A stretch of DNA of 64,000 nucleotides from Dongia_B soli (GCF_034044715.1 NZ_JAXCLW010000002.1:310001-374000); one strand, 5' to 3'; counted from the stretch's first letter, positions 8,695-18,762 are shown. Program-made: numbers and translations. Notes: a model not told the origin generated them from the letters alone.

Positions 8695-10788
8695 ATGTCG
8701 TTGCTGCGTCCGCTCGGATTCGGCTGGTCGCATGCCGTTAGCACAACAGTTGCGGTGATCGTCGCACTGTACGTTGCTTATGCCTTGCAGCTGGAGAGCC
8801 CGTATTCGGCAGCAACCACTGTTCTCGTGGTTGCCAGCCCGATACATGGAATGGTTCTCGCCAAATCCGTCTACCGCTTTCTCGGCACCCTGGTCGGCGC
8901 GATCGCCTCTATTGCGCTGGTCGCATTATTTGCTCAAACGCCGGAACTGTTCATCCTCGGAGCCAGCCTCTGGGTTGGGATCTTTACGGCGATTTCTTCC
9001 CTGATGCGGCGGTTCCGGGCTTATGGCGCGGTACTGGCTGGATATACGGTGACGCTTGTCGCCTTGGGGGCCGTGGACCAGCCGCTGCAAATATTCGACC
9101 TAGCGATGGCGCGTATCGCCGTGGTGACAATCGGCGTTGTCTGCTCAGCGGTTGTCACGATTATCTTGCTGCCGAATGCAGGGAATGCCGATCTCCCGGG
9201 GAAACTGCGCGATGCCGTCCGTGGTGTTGCCGGCCTCGTTCGCTTGGCGATGTCAAACACGTCGGACGATGTTTTCGCTACCTATCGTCGGGATATAGCG
9301 CAAAAAGTACAAGCGCTCGATACCGCGCTCTATGCCGCCTCTGCCGAATCGGCAGCGGTTGCCGCCAAATCCGGCTATATGCGGCGAGCGATTGCTGCCT
9401 TGTTCGGCTTGATCGCTGCAGCGTCCTCCCTGCATCAATCCTCAGCGGTTCGGCGCGTCATGCAGGATGCGCCGGCGGTACCTGATGAAGAGGCGCATCC
9501 AGTACCGGAGCTGACTGTAATTCTGCGCGATCTCTTTGATCGAAGCTGCAAGCTTTTTTCCGCATTTGCCGCCGATCAGGACCAACCCGATCGTCATTGG
9601 AAACATCAAATCGCCAGCTTGCGTGAAGGATGCACGGCCTTTCAATCGAATGACCTTCTCGTGAACAACGAAAAGGCATTCGACGCGATGATCGTTCTCA
9701 ACCGCCTTGACGACCTGTTGGATCAAGCTGTGATACTTGGGGAGAACCTGCAAGCCTATGAAGATAAGAGTGCAAAGCCGATCGATATCCGCTTGCCATA
9801 TCATCTCGACTGGCTGACAGCGCTCATTAACGGTTTTCGCGGCATGTTGGCCGTTCTTCTGCTCGGAGCTATCTGGATTTATACCGCTTGGCCCAATGGC
9901 AGCGAGCTTTTCAGTGTTACCATTCCTTTTTGCACGCTGCTCGCGGCCAGCGACCGGCAGCAGGCCGATGCGACCGCTATGTTCAACGGTGCGTTTATCG
10001 CCGCGATCGTAGCCTTTGTTTGCATGTTTGGCTTGATGACCCAGATTACCGGATTTCCGTTATTAGCGCTTACCATCAGCCCCTTCATCCTGGTTGGTGG
10101 CTATTACCAGACACGGCCGAGCACAGCCATGGCCGCGACCGGCTTTCTGATATTTTTCATGACGTTTCTCGCGCCCCGCAATCCGATGGAATTCGATATG
10201 TCGGCATTCCTCAACAGCTCGTTCGCCTTTGTCTTTGGCGCGGCCTGTGTGGTGCCGATCTTCCGGGTGGTGTTTCCGCAAAATCACTGGCGCTCGGCTT
10301 TGAAGGTTGCCGGGGAGATGCGCAGAAGCCTTGCACAGACTGCCGGCAACTCTAATGCATCGCGGCTCTGGCGATGGGAGTATCTAGCACAGGATCGGTT
10401 GGCATCGATCGGCATGCGGTTGCCGTTGAGCGATCGCCGCCGGCAGAAACTGATCAATGGTGGTTTTGCGACCGTCCGAATTGGTCGGGAGATGGCACGT
10501 GCGCGCTCTTTGCTTGCCGATCTGGCTTTGGATGAGGAAACGCATCAGAAGCTGCGTCGCGCATTCCGGGCGGTCCGAAACGTAGAGCGGCAACCCAAGG
10601 CTGCGGGTGCCGCTCTTTCACAAGCTGCCGACCGACTATATTTCTTCGTACGGGAATCTCCGGTGCAACAGAACGAGAATGGCCGCCTGTTGCGGGCGAT
10701 AGGTTCTTTGCGCGAATGTGCGGATTTGATTTCGCAAAATGGCGATTTTTTTGCGGCTTCAAAGTGGCGCCGCGAGGCAGCCATATGA
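8695..10788 (+). CDS. FUSC-family inner-membrane efflux protein (AaeB-like)
   Basis: This 697-residue protein has the two-block architecture of FUSC/AaeB transporters. A first group of membrane segments lies at about 15-165 (SPYSAATTVLVVASPIHGMV is the family-like region). A soluble domain follows at about 170-375. A second membrane block lies at about 385-510, and there is a C-terminal soluble domain. AaeB in E. coli exports p-hydroxybenzoate together with the periplasmic adaptor AaeA. Here the adaptor and the small AaeX-like protein follow in the same operon, although the order (B-X-A) differs from E. coli (X-A-B). The substrate is probably an aromatic acid, by inference from family and context. 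Confidence 0.85.
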   Translation: MSLLRPLGFGWSHAVSTTVAVIVALYVAYALQLESPYSAATTVLVVASPIHGMVLAKSVYRFLGTLVGAIASIALVALFAQTPELFILGASLWVGIFTAISSLMRRFRAYGAVLAGYTVTLVALGAVDQPLQIFDLAMARIAVVTIGVVCSAVVTIILLPNAGNADLPGKLRDAVRGVAGLVRLAMSNTSDDVFATYRRDIAQKVQALDTALYAASAESAAVAAKSGYMRRAIAALFGLIAAASSLHQSSAVRRVMQDAPAVPDEEAHPVPELTVILRDLFDRSCKLFSAFAADQDQPDRHWKHQIASLREGCTAFQSNDLLVNNEKAFDAMIVLNRLDDLLDQAVILGENLQAYEDKSAKPIDIRLPYHLDWLTALINGFRGMLAVLLLGAIWIYTAWPNGSELFSVTIPFCTLLAASDRQQADATAMFNGAFIAAIVAFVCMFGLMTQITGFPLLALTISPFILVGGYYQTRPSTAMAATGFLIFFMTFLAPRNPMEFDMSAFLNSSFAFVFGAACVVPIFRVVFPQNHWRSALKVAGEMRRSLAQTAGNSNASRLWRWEYLAQDRLASIGMRLPLSDRRRQKLINGGFATVRIGREMARARSLLADLALDEETHQKLRRAFRAVRNVERQPKAAGAALSQAADRLYFFVRESPVQQNENGRLLRAIGSLRECADLISQNGDFFAASKWRREAAI

Positions 10789-10982
10789 TGACGGAACTCA
10801 ATATTGCCGGCGTCTATATCGCACCTATCGTTGCCTATGGCGTAGCCGCAGGCGTGCTGTTCCTGCTCTGCCGCTGGCTGCTGACGATTGTCGGCTTCTG
10901 GCGCCTGGTCTGGCATCCGGGGCTTTTCGAGATCGCGCTCTTTGTCTCGATTCTTTCCCTTTTGGTTTTGTCTTTTCCGTAA
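10785..10982 (+). CDS. AaeX-like DUF1656 small membrane protein
   Basis: This is a 65-residue protein with two membrane segments (IAPIVAYGVAAGVLFLLC and FEIALFVSILSLLVLSF). The motif GFWRLVWHPGLFEIALF is typical of the DUF1656/AaeX family. The start ATGATG at 10785 overlaps the stop of the FUSC gene. Such proteins accompany FUSC and AaeA-type adaptors in efflux operons. Their individual role is not known. Confidence 0.82.
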   Translation: MMTELNIAGVYIAPIVAYGVAAGVLFLLCRWLLTIVGFWRLVWHPGLFEIALFVSILSLLVLSFP

Positions 10983-11000
10983 GCGTGGATCGCTTCAGAC

Positions 11001-11978
11001 ATGTTTATCGTAAGTAGATTATTTCGTGTGACCGTGACCCTGGCAATGCTGCTGGTGGCGGGTGTTCTTAGTCTCGCATTGTGGCGCCATTACATGGTCA
11101 GCCCTTGGACTCGCGACGGCACCGTCCGGGCGGATGTCGTCACGATCGCGCCGGAAGTTTCCGGCACCGTGATCGATCTCAAAGTCGCCGACAATCAGTT
11201 CGTTCACAAGGGCGATGTTCTGTATGTCATCGATCCGGTCCGTTTCCGGCTGGCACTTGCCCAGGCTCAGGCGACAGCGGAAAGCCGCAAACAGAACATG
11301 CAGGTGCTGCAGATGCAGTCGGCGCGCCGGGCGAAGCTCACCGATCTTGCAGCCTCATCTGAAGAGAAGGAGCATTTCCGAGGCGGCGCTGCCGCGGCGG
11401 CTGCGGATTACAACGAGGCGCTGGCCGAGGTTGACATTGCCAAGGTCAATCTGGATCGCAGCGTGATCCGGTCGCCGGTCAATGGTTACGTGACGAATCT
11501 ACTCCTGCGCCGCGGCGATTTTGCCACGGCAGGAGCAGCGACTGTTTCCGTGGTCGATAGCGATTCATTCTGGATCGCCGGCTATTTTGAGGAAACGAAA
11601 TTGTCTCAGATCCATTTGGCGGATAAGGCACAAATCAAACTGATGGGATTCGACGGCTTGATAGCGGGCCATGTCGACAGTTTTGCGCGCGGCATTACCG
11701 ATAAGAACGGCAGCAGCGGTAATGAAGGCCTCGCCAATGTCGATCCGGTTTTTACCTGGGTCCGATTGGCGCAGCGCTTTCCGGTCCGAATTCATATTGA
11801 CCAGGTGCCGCCGGGCGTTGAATTGGCGATGGGCATGACCTGCACGATCAGCATTGGAACAGCAGAAAAGGATCTGCCCGGGGACATGAAAGATGCGGCG
11901 AAAAGCCTGCTCAGCTATCTCACGCATTTTCCGGCGACATCGACGACGAGCGCAATGGCCGCGTCATCCGCGAAATAA
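11001..11978 (+). CDS. HlyD/EmrA-type membrane fusion protein (AaeA-like)
   Basis: This 325-residue periplasmic adaptor has one N-terminal membrane anchor (about residues 9-28). The lipoyl-like half motifs are VTIAPEVSGTVIDLKVADNQ, with FVHKGDVLYVID, before a short helical hairpin, and VIRSPVNGYVTNLLLRRGD after it. The beta-barrel part has DSFWIAGYFEETKL. It matches the short AaeA/EmrA type in length. It should link the FUSC transporter to an outer-membrane channel. No outer-membrane gene is in this operon, so it may borrow one from elsewhere. Its end lies five bases from the end of the convergent TetR gene. Confidence 0.86.
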   Translation: MFIVSRLFRVTVTLAMLLVAGVLSLALWRHYMVSPWTRDGTVRADVVTIAPEVSGTVIDLKVADNQFVHKGDVLYVIDPVRFRLALAQAQATAESRKQNMQVLQMQSARRAKLTDLAASSEEKEHFRGGAAAAAADYNEALAEVDIAKVNLDRSVIRSPVNGYVTNLLLRRGDFATAGAATVSVVDSDSFWIAGYFEETKLSQIHLADKAQIKLMGFDGLIAGHVDSFARGITDKNGSSGNEGLANVDPVFTWVRLAQRFPVRIHIDQVPPGVELAMGMTCTISIGTAEKDLPGDMKDAAKSLLSYLTHFPATSTTSAMAASSAK

Positions 11979-11983
11979 ACAGC

Positions 11984-12625
11984 TTACTCCTTCAACAGCC
12001 GTTCCATGAGCCCTTTCAGGACCAGCAACGTCGCCGGCCGGTTCATGGCGGGATTGCGAATGATCCTCGCCGACAAGCCTTCGAATATGGCGGCCAGGAT
12101 TTCCATGCGGCCGTCCAGGTCTTCAGTGGAGATCGGCAGGCCGCGGGCGGCGCGCCCCTTGCGCATGAGGTCCATTATGGCCTGCCGCTTGATCTCGTCG
12201 GCGCGGCGCACGATCGCGGCAACTTTGGGATTGCGGGCCGCTTCCGCCATGATTTCGTGGAAGAGGGCGGCAGCATCAGGGTCGGTGTGGCATTCGACGC
12301 CGTGATCGGCGCGCGCCATCATGGCTGTCAGGATATCGTCTTCACGGCTGATTTCCTCGAAGATCGTGGCGATATCCGAAATATCCTGCTCTACGATAGC
12401 GCCGATGATCGCTTCTTTATTTTCGAAATAATGATAAATGTGCCCGACGCTCATGCCGGCCGTTTTAGAAATCTCCGACATGCTGGCACCGTGAAATCCG
12501 TGCTGCCGGAAACAGGCCAGGGCCGCTTCCAGGACCTGCTGTCGGCGCGTTTCGCTGCGCCCGACTTCTGCCGATGAACTGCTTGCCAAGCCATTACTCC
12601 GATCGTGAGAAGGGTTAAGGGACAT
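11984..12625 (-). CDS. TetR/AcrR-family repressor of the adjacent RND pump
   Basis: The product has 213 residues. The N-terminal helix-turn-helix reads ACFRQHGFHGASMSEISKTA then GMSVGHIYHYFENKEAIIGA, a standard TetR signature. The C-terminal domain is helical and would bind ligand. The gene is divergent from the RND efflux operon, and nested palindromes of TetR-operator type lie between the two genes. The inferred role is repression of the pump and of itself, relieved by a toxic ligand. Confidence 0.88.
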   Translation of the reverse strand: MSLNPSHDRSNGLASSSSAEVGRSETRRQQVLEAALACFRQHGFHGASMSEISKTAGMSVGHIYHYFENKEAIIGAIVEQDISDIATIFEEISREDDILTAMMARADHGVECHTDPDAAALFHEIMAEAARNPKVAAIVRRADEIKRQAIMDLMRKGRAARGLPISTEDLDGRMEILAAIFEGLSARIIRNPAMNRPATLLVLKGLMERLLKE

Positions 12626-12657
12626 AAATTAATCCTTGACGAGCTTTTCGTCCAATT

Positions 12658-12695
12658 TAGAATGAACCCTCAATCTAGAACGATCGTTCATTCTA
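12658..12695. promoter_or_regulatory. Nested TetR-type operators between the repressor and RND genes
   Basis: A perfect 10-bp inverted repeat, TAGAATGAAC (12658-12667) and GTTCATTCTA (12686-12695), encloses an 18-bp spacer. Overlapping its right arm is a perfect 12-bp palindrome GAACGATCGTTC (12678-12689), which is the core of many TetR/AcrR operators. The position between the divergent repressor and pump genes makes it the likely operator for both. Confidence 0.7.
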
Positions 12696-12779
12696 GGCGA
12701 GTCGTTTTGGATATGGAATTAATGCCCTAGCGCTGCAGCGAGACGGCTGGCGGCGAGATTGGCAATGCGGGAGTTGGTC

Positions 12780-14006
12780 ATGCAGGTCAAAGAAAAAGCC
12801 GGATCCGTTTCGATGCGGAGCGTTACCGGCTGCTTGGCGCTTGCCTTGCTTTTAGGCGCGGCGGTGACTTTATCGGCCTGCGAAAAACCTAATGCGGAGG
12901 CGGCCCAGGAAGGCGCGGCACCCCCACCAGCGCAAGTCGGAGTAGTCACCGTCCAGGCGGAGAAAGTGGCGTTGACCACCGAACTGCCTGGGCGCACCGC
13001 GGCTTACATGATCTCTGAAGTGCGGCCGCAGGTTGGCGGCATCGTGCTGAAGCGCCTCTTTGAAGAGGGGAGCGACGTCAAGGCGGGCCAAGTGCTCTAT
13101 CAGATCGATCCGGCGACCTATCAGGCCGCCTATGACAATGCGAAGGCCGCGCTTGCCAAAGCCAAGGCAAATGTCACCTCGATCCGGTTGAAGGCGCAGC
13201 GCTATAAAGAACTTGTGGGCATCGATGCTGTCAGTAAACAGGATTACGATGATGCAACTGCCTCTCTGGCGGCCGCGGAAGCGGAAATTGAAGCCGATAA
13301 AGCGGCGCTGGAAACCGCACGCATCAATTTGAATTACACGAAGGTCACCGCGCCGATTTCCGGCCGCATTGGCAAATCGGTTTTCACGCCAGGCGCACTG
13401 GTCACGGCGGGGCAGGCGGAAGCGCTTGCACGGGTGCAACAGCTTGACCCGATCTATGTCGACGTGACGCAATCTACCGCCGATGTCTTGCGCCTGCGGC
13501 GTGACCTTGCCAGCGGTCGCCTCCGCAGTGCCGCCGCCAATCAGGCCAAGGTCAAGCTCGTGCTGGAAGACGGGTCGAGCTACGATCAGGAAGGCAGTCT
13601 GCAATTCTCCGACATCACGGTCGACCAGACCACGGGCAGCATTACCCTGCGGGCCGTCTTCCCTAATCCACATCATGAATTGCTGCCGGGCATGTATGTC
13701 CGCGCCGTTCTGGAGGAAGGAGTCAACGATCAGGCGATCCTCGTGCCACAACAGGCCGTCAGCCGCGATCCAAAGGGCAATCCCATTGCCATGGTGGTCG
13801 ATGCCAATGGCACGGCAGGCCAGCGTGAGCTGAAGACCGAGCGGACCGTCGGCGATAAATGGCTGGTGAGCGAAGGCCTGAAGCCGGGTGACCAGCTGAT
13901 TGTGGACGGCCTACAGCATATCCGTCCCGGCGCTCCGGTGAAGCCGGTCGATCTGTCTCCGTCGTCAGAAGCTGCCGGCCAACAGCCAGCAAGCCAGCCG
14001 CAATAA
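12780..14006 (+). CDS. RND efflux periplasmic adaptor lipoprotein (AcrA/MexA type)
   Basis: I choose the ATG at 12780 (MQVKEKAGS) because a GGGAG ribosome binding site lies seven bases before it. Upstream in-frame TTG and ATG codons lack one. The protein has a lipoprotein signal with lipobox LSAC, so it is anchored in the inner membrane by a lipid. Adaptor features follow: TELPGRTAAYMISEVRPQVG, QVLYQIDPATYQAAYDNAKA, a helical hairpin, LNYTKVTAPISGRIGKS and the barrel region LLPGMYVRAVLEEG. It is about 408 residues long. The pump and outer-membrane genes follow with short gaps of 25 and 4 bases. Confidence 0.92.
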   Translation: MQVKEKAGSVSMRSVTGCLALALLLGAAVTLSACEKPNAEAAQEGAAPPPAQVGVVTVQAEKVALTTELPGRTAAYMISEVRPQVGGIVLKRLFEEGSDVKAGQVLYQIDPATYQAAYDNAKAALAKAKANVTSIRLKAQRYKELVGIDAVSKQDYDDATASLAAAEAEIEADKAALETARINLNYTKVTAPISGRIGKSVFTPGALVTAGQAEALARVQQLDPIYVDVTQSTADVLRLRRDLASGRLRSAAANQAKVKLVLEDGSSYDQEGSLQFSDITVDQTTGSITLRAVFPNPHHELLPGMYVRAVLEEGVNDQAILVPQQAVSRDPKGNPIAMVVDANGTAGQRELKTERTVGDKWLVSEGLKPGDQLIVDGLQHIRPGAPVKPVDLSPSSEAAGQQPASQPQ

Positions 14007-14031
14007 CATTATTTCGTAAGGACGACGGATC

Positions 14032-17000
14032 ATGTCGCGATTTTTCATCGATCGGCCGATCTTTGCCTGGGTGATCGCCATCGTGATCATGTTGGCCGGC
14101 GCCTTAGCTATCCGGACGCTGCCGATCTCGCAATATCCCGAGATCGCGCCACCGGCGGTTGCCGTCACCGCGACATATCCCGGTGCTTCCGCAAAAACGC
14201 TGGAAGACACCGTTACCCAGGTGATCGAACAGAAGATGAAGGGTATCGATCACCTGCGTTACATGGCGTCGACCAGCGACGCCGTGGGGCAGGCGACGAT
14301 CACCTTGACCTTCGATGCAGGCACGAACCCCGATATCGCCCAGGTTCAGGTGCAGAACAAACTGCAGCTCGCCTTGCCGCTCTTGCCGCAGGAAGTGCAG
14401 CAGCAAGGGCTGCAGGTTGAAAAATCTGCAACGAACTTCGTTCTGGTTTTTGCCTTTTACTCGCCGGATGGAAGTCTGACCCAGTCTGACTTGTCGGACT
14501 ATGTTGCGGCCAATGTTGAGGATGTCATCGCGCGTGTCGATGGCGTCGGCGACGTCACGCTATTTGGTGCGCAATATGCCATGCGCATCTGGCTGGATCC
14601 GAACAAGCTCACTAATTACAAGATCACGCCAGGCGATGTGAAGGCGGCCATTCTGGCGCAGAATGCTCAGGTCTCTGCCGGCCAATTAGGCGGTGCGCCC
14701 TCGATCAAGGGGCAACAACTCAACGCAACGATTACGGCGCAGAGCCGCTTGCAGACGCCGCAACAGTTCGAAGAGATTCTGTTGCGCACAAATACCGACG
14801 GGTCGACGGTCCGGTTGCGCGACGTGGCGCGGGTCGAGCTTGGCAGCGAGAGCTACGATACTGTCTCGCGGTTCAACGGCAAACCGGCGACGGGTCTCGC
14901 GATCAAGCTGGCGAGCGGCGCCAATGCTCTGGCGACCGCCGACGCGGTCAAGGCGAAGGTCCAGGAACTGGCGCAATTCTTCCCCGCCGGGATGAAAGCC
15001 GACGTACCTTACGATACGACGCCCTTCGTCAAGATTTCGATCGAGGAAGTGGTGAAGACCTTGGTGGAAGCCATCGTCCTGGTCTTCCTGGTCATGTATC
15101 TCTTCCTCCAGAACCTCCGAGCGACGCTAATCCCGACGATCGCCGTGCCGATCGTCCTGTTGGGGACATTCGGTGTCCTGGCGATCTGCGGCTATTCCAT
15201 CAATACCCTGACCTTGTTCGGTGTGGTGTTGGCAATCGGCCTGCTGGTCGATGACGCCATCGTCGTGGTGGAAAACGTCGAGCGCGTCATGAGCGAGGAA
15301 GGTCTCTCGCCGAAGGAAGCGACGCGAAAATCCATGAATCAGATCACCGGCGCATTGATCGGTATTGCCCTGGTGCTGTCGGCGGTCTTCGTTCCGATGG
15401 CCTTTTTCGGTGGGTCCACGGGGGTCATCTATCGCCAGTTCTCGATCACCATCGTTTCGGCCATGGTGCTCTCCGTCGTGGTTGCCATGGTGCTGACGCC
15501 AGCACTTTGCGCCACCATGCTGAAGCCGATCGCCAAGGGGCACCATGTGGTCAAGCGGGGATTCTTCGGCTGGTTCAATCGCTCATTCGATCGCACCAGT
15601 GCCGGATATCAAGGTCTGGTCGGCCGTATTGTAAGGCGCGGTGCGAGATATCTCATCATCTATGCCGCCATCCTTATCGGCATGGCGTTCCTGTTCTGGC
15701 GTCTGCCGACGGCTTTCCTGCCGGATGAGGACCAAGGCATTCTTTTCGCGCAAATCCAGCTTCCGGTCGGTGCGACGCAGGAGCGGACAGTCGATGTCCT
15801 GAAAAAAGTCGAGCACCATTTCCTCACCGACCAGAAGGAAGCTGTTGCCCAAGTTTTCACTGTCGCCGGGTTCAGCTTCGGCGGCAGCGGACAGAATAAC
15901 GGCATCGCCTTCATGAACATGCGGGATTGGAGTGAGCGGCAGCGGCCTGATTTGAAAGTCTCCGCAGTTGCCGCCAAGGCGATGGGCGCGTTCGCGCAGA
16001 TCCGCGAGGCAATGGTCTTCGCCTTCGCGCCGCCGGCGGTCCTGGAACTCGGCAACGCAACAGGCTTCGACTTTTTCCTGCAGGATCGCGCCGGTGTCGG
16101 CCATGAGGCCTTGATTGCGGCACGTAACCAATTCCTGGGCATGGCGGCGCAGAACCCGGTGCTCATGGCGGTACGTCCGAATGGACAGGACGATACGCCG
16201 CAATTCGAGATCAATATCGACCAGGCCAAGGCGACAGCCTTGGGCCTGACGATTGCGGAGATCAACGATACGCTCTCGACTGCCTGGGGCAGTTCCTATG
16301 TCAACGATTTCATCGACAAGGGGCGCGTCAAGAAAGTCTATGTCCAGGCGGATGCACCGGCCCGTATGTCGCCGGAAGACCTGAACAAATGGTATGTCCG
16401 CAATGCCGGTGGCGAGATGGTGCCATTCTCCGCTTTCGCCCAGGTGAAGTGGAACTATGGTTCTCCACGGCTGGAGCGCTATAACGGTCTGCCTGCTGTA
16501 GAAATCCTTGGCCAGCCGGCGCCGGGCCGCAGCTCCGGTGAGGCGATGAAGGCGGTGGAAGAGATCGCCGCCAAATTGCCACCTGGCATCGGCTATGAGT
16601 GGACCGGGCTCTCCTATCAGGAACGCCTGTCCGGATCTCAGGCGCCGGCCCTCTACGCCATCTCGCTGCTGGTGGTCTTCCTTTGCCTGGCGGCACTCTA
16701 TGAAAGCTGGTCGATTCCATTCGCCGTCATGTTGGTTGTCCCGCTGGGTGTGCTCGGTGCGCTGGGCGCGGCGAGCTTGCGGGGACTGTCTAATGACGTC
16801 TATTTCCAGGTCGGCCTGCTGACCACGATCGGTCTATCGGCAAAGAATGCGATTCTGATCGTGGAATTTGCCAAGGAATTGCAGGAGCAGGGTAAGGGGC
16901 TGATTGAATCGACGTTGGAAGCCGTCCGCATGCGCTTGCGGCCGATCCTGATGACCTCGTTGGCCTTCATCCTCGGCGTCTTGCCCTTGGCGATCAGTTC

Positions 17001-17187
17001 TGGTGCTGGTTCGGGCAGCCAGAATGCGATCGGCACCGGGGTGATGGGCGGCATGATCTCGGCCACCGTGCTCGGCATTTTCTTCGTGCCATTGTTCTTT
17101 GTCCTGGTTCGGCACGTCTTCAAAGGTAAGCATGCTGTGGCGCAATCTGGCCAGCCATCGACCGACGGTGTCAATGCGGAAGGGTAA
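14032..17187 (+). CDS. HAE1-type RND multidrug efflux pump (AcrB/MexB family)
   Basis: This is a full-length RND pump of 1051 residues. It starts with the family hallmark MSRFFIDRPIFAWVIAIVIM and has a FLQNLRATLIPTIAVPIVLL segment. The proton-relay aspartate pair lies in LLVDDAIVVVENV and the relay lysine in GLSAKNAILIVEFAKE. The two large periplasmic loops have the usual sizes. The protein uses the proton gradient to expel hydrophobic drugs through the adaptor and the outer-membrane channel encoded on either side. The substrate range cannot be read from the sequence. Confidence 0.95.
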   Translation: MSRFFIDRPIFAWVIAIVIMLAGALAIRTLPISQYPEIAPPAVAVTATYPGASAKTLEDTVTQVIEQKMKGIDHLRYMASTSDAVGQATITLTFDAGTNPDIAQVQVQNKLQLALPLLPQEVQQQGLQVEKSATNFVLVFAFYSPDGSLTQSDLSDYVAANVEDVIARVDGVGDVTLFGAQYAMRIWLDPNKLTNYKITPGDVKAAILAQNAQVSAGQLGGAPSIKGQQLNATITAQSRLQTPQQFEEILLRTNTDGSTVRLRDVARVELGSESYDTVSRFNGKPATGLAIKLASGANALATADAVKAKVQELAQFFPAGMKADVPYDTTPFVKISIEEVVKTLVEAIVLVFLVMYLFLQNLRATLIPTIAVPIVLLGTFGVLAICGYSINTLTLFGVVLAIGLLVDDAIVVVENVERVMSEEGLSPKEATRKSMNQITGALIGIALVLSAVFVPMAFFGGSTGVIYRQFSITIVSAMVLSVVVAMVLTPALCATMLKPIAKGHHVVKRGFFGWFNRSFDRTSAGYQGLVGRIVRRGARYLIIYAAILIGMAFLFWRLPTAFLPDEDQGILFAQIQLPVGATQERTVDVLKKVEHHFLTDQKEAVAQVFTVAGFSFGGSGQNNGIAFMNMRDWSERQRPDLKVSAVAAKAMGAFAQIREAMVFAFAPPAVLELGNATGFDFFLQDRAGVGHEALIAARNQFLGMAAQNPVLMAVRPNGQDDTPQFEINIDQAKATALGLTIAEINDTLSTAWGSSYVNDFIDKGRVKKVYVQADAPARMSPEDLNKWYVRNAGGEMVPFSAFAQVKWNYGSPRLERYNGLPAVEILGQPAPGRSSGEAMKAVEEIAAKLPPGIGYEWTGLSYQERLSGSQAPALYAISLLVVFLCLAALYESWSIPFAVMLVVPLGVLGALGAASLRGLSNDVYFQVGLLTTIGLSAKNAILIVEFAKELQEQGKGLIESTLEAVRMRLRPILMTSLAFILGVLPLAISSGAGSGSQNAIGTGVMGGMISATVLGIFFVPLFFVLVRHVFKGKHAVAQSGQPSTDGVNAEG

Positions 17188-17191
17188 GTAG

Positions 17192-18631
17192 ATGATCCGT
17201 ACAGGTATCTCTCTCGCATTGACGGCTATCATGCTGACCGGCTGCATCAATCTGCAACCGGATTATCAGCGCCCTGAGATGGCGGCGCCCGATGCTTGGC
17301 CCAGCGGCCCGGCTTATCGCGAAGTCGCGAAAACCGACAAGACGGTGGCGGTTGCCGATATAGGCTGGAGCGAGTTCTTCCTCGATCCGCGCTTGCGACA
17401 GCTGATCGAACGCGGCATTGCCAACAACCGCGATTTGCGCGTTGCCGTGCTCAACATCGAAAGAGCGCGGGCGCTCTATCGCATCCAGCGTGCGGACCTC
17501 CTGCCGACGATCAATGCGGAAGCGAGCGCCGATATCGAACATGCGTCACGCCGGACCTCCGTGACAGGTCAATCGGAGACCTCGCACATATATAGCGTCG
17601 GTGCCGGCGTCAGTGGCTATGAACTTGATCTCTTCGGACGTATTCGCAGCCTGAACGACCAAGCGCTCGAAGATTTCTTCGCGACGGAGGAAGCGCGCCG
17701 GGCGACACAGATCACGCTGGTTTCCGATATCGCGACGGCCTATCTGACGCTGGCGGCGGATCAGGATCTGCTGAAGCTGGCGCAGGATACGCTTGCGAGC
17801 CAGCAGCAATCCTACAAGATCACCCAGCGCAGTTTTGAGATCGGCGTGGCTTCTGCTCTGGATCTGCGGCAGGCGCAGACCAGCGTGGATACCGCACGGG
17901 TTGATATCGCCAGATTCAGCGCGATCGTGGCGCAGGACCGGAATGCGCTGGCGCTGCTGGTCGGAACGACTGTTCCCGACAATCTGTTGCCAACGGAACC
18001 TATCGCGACGATGACGGCCATGCAGGATATCGAACCCGGTATTCCGTCGGAAGTGTTGCTGCGTCGTCCGGACATTCTAGAAGCCGAGCACCAGTTGAAG
18101 GGCGCGAATGCCAATATCGGCGCCGCGCGCGCAGCCTTCTTCCCGAAGATCACGCTAACGGCAACCAGCGGCAGCGTGAGCGATGCGCTCTCCACTTTGT
18201 TCAAGGCCGGGACGGGCGGCTGGGCCTTTGCGCCCGATATCGTTTTGCCGATTTTCGATTTCGGCAGAAACCAGGCCAGTCTCGATGCCGCCAAAGCCGA
18301 CCGCGATATCTCTGTCGCCCAGTATGACAAGGCTATCCAGACCGCTTTCCGCGAGGTTGCGGATGCTTTGGCGGATTATGGGACACTCGACGATCAGCTC
18401 GATGCGCAGAGATCACTCGTGGAAGCGACGGAGGATAGTTATCGGCTCTCGGATGCGCGGTATCGGAAAGGTGTCGAGAATTATCTGAACGTGCTCGATT
18501 CGCAACGCTCGATGTATAGTGCCGAGCAAGATCTGATCAATGTGCGTCTGGCCAAGCAGACCAACCTGGTCACGCTTTACAAGGTATTGGGTGGCGGCTG
18601 GCAGAAGACGGGTGCCGAGCCCGCGAGCTGA
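17192..18631 (+). CDS. RND outer-membrane factor lipoprotein (OprM/NodT family)
   Basis: This is a 479-residue outer-membrane efflux protein with a lipoprotein signal (MLTGC lipobox). Family hallmarks include PDAWPSGPAYREV near the N-terminus, LDPRLRQLIERGIANNRDLR, SGYELDLFGRIRSLNDQALE, VLLRRPDILEAEHQLKGANA, NIGAARAAFFPKITLT and the C-terminal YLNVLDSQRSMYSAEQDLI. It forms the tolC-like exit duct of the pump encoded just upstream, four bases away. Confidence 0.93.
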   Translation: MIRTGISLALTAIMLTGCINLQPDYQRPEMAAPDAWPSGPAYREVAKTDKTVAVADIGWSEFFLDPRLRQLIERGIANNRDLRVAVLNIERARALYRIQRADLLPTINAEASADIEHASRRTSVTGQSETSHIYSVGAGVSGYELDLFGRIRSLNDQALEDFFATEEARRATQITLVSDIATAYLTLAADQDLLKLAQDTLASQQQSYKITQRSFEIGVASALDLRQAQTSVDTARVDIARFSAIVAQDRNALALLVGTTVPDNLLPTEPIATMTAMQDIEPGIPSEVLLRRPDILEAEHQLKGANANIGAARAAFFPKITLTATSGSVSDALSTLFKAGTGGWAFAPDIVLPIFDFGRNQASLDAAKADRDISVAQYDKAIQTAFREVADALADYGTLDDQLDAQRSLVEATEDSYRLSDARYRKGVENYLNVLDSQRSMYSAEQDLINVRLAKQTNLVTLYKVLGGGWQKTGAEPAS

Positions 18632-18762
18632 AGCGAGGTACCGGCCTTCCACAGTCGGTTTCGGCCTTTATTGGCTTCCTTGACACGAGCCTGAGATTGG
18701 TCTGATAGTCGAATGGCGTATCCGCTGCAAATGCTGCGGAAAACCGAGATACACCGAAGCGA

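Noticed and set aside
12870..13751. Minus-strand open frame opposite the RND adaptor gene
   Set aside because: It lies wholly inside a clear lipoprotein adaptor gene, is rich in Arg and His, and shows no family features.
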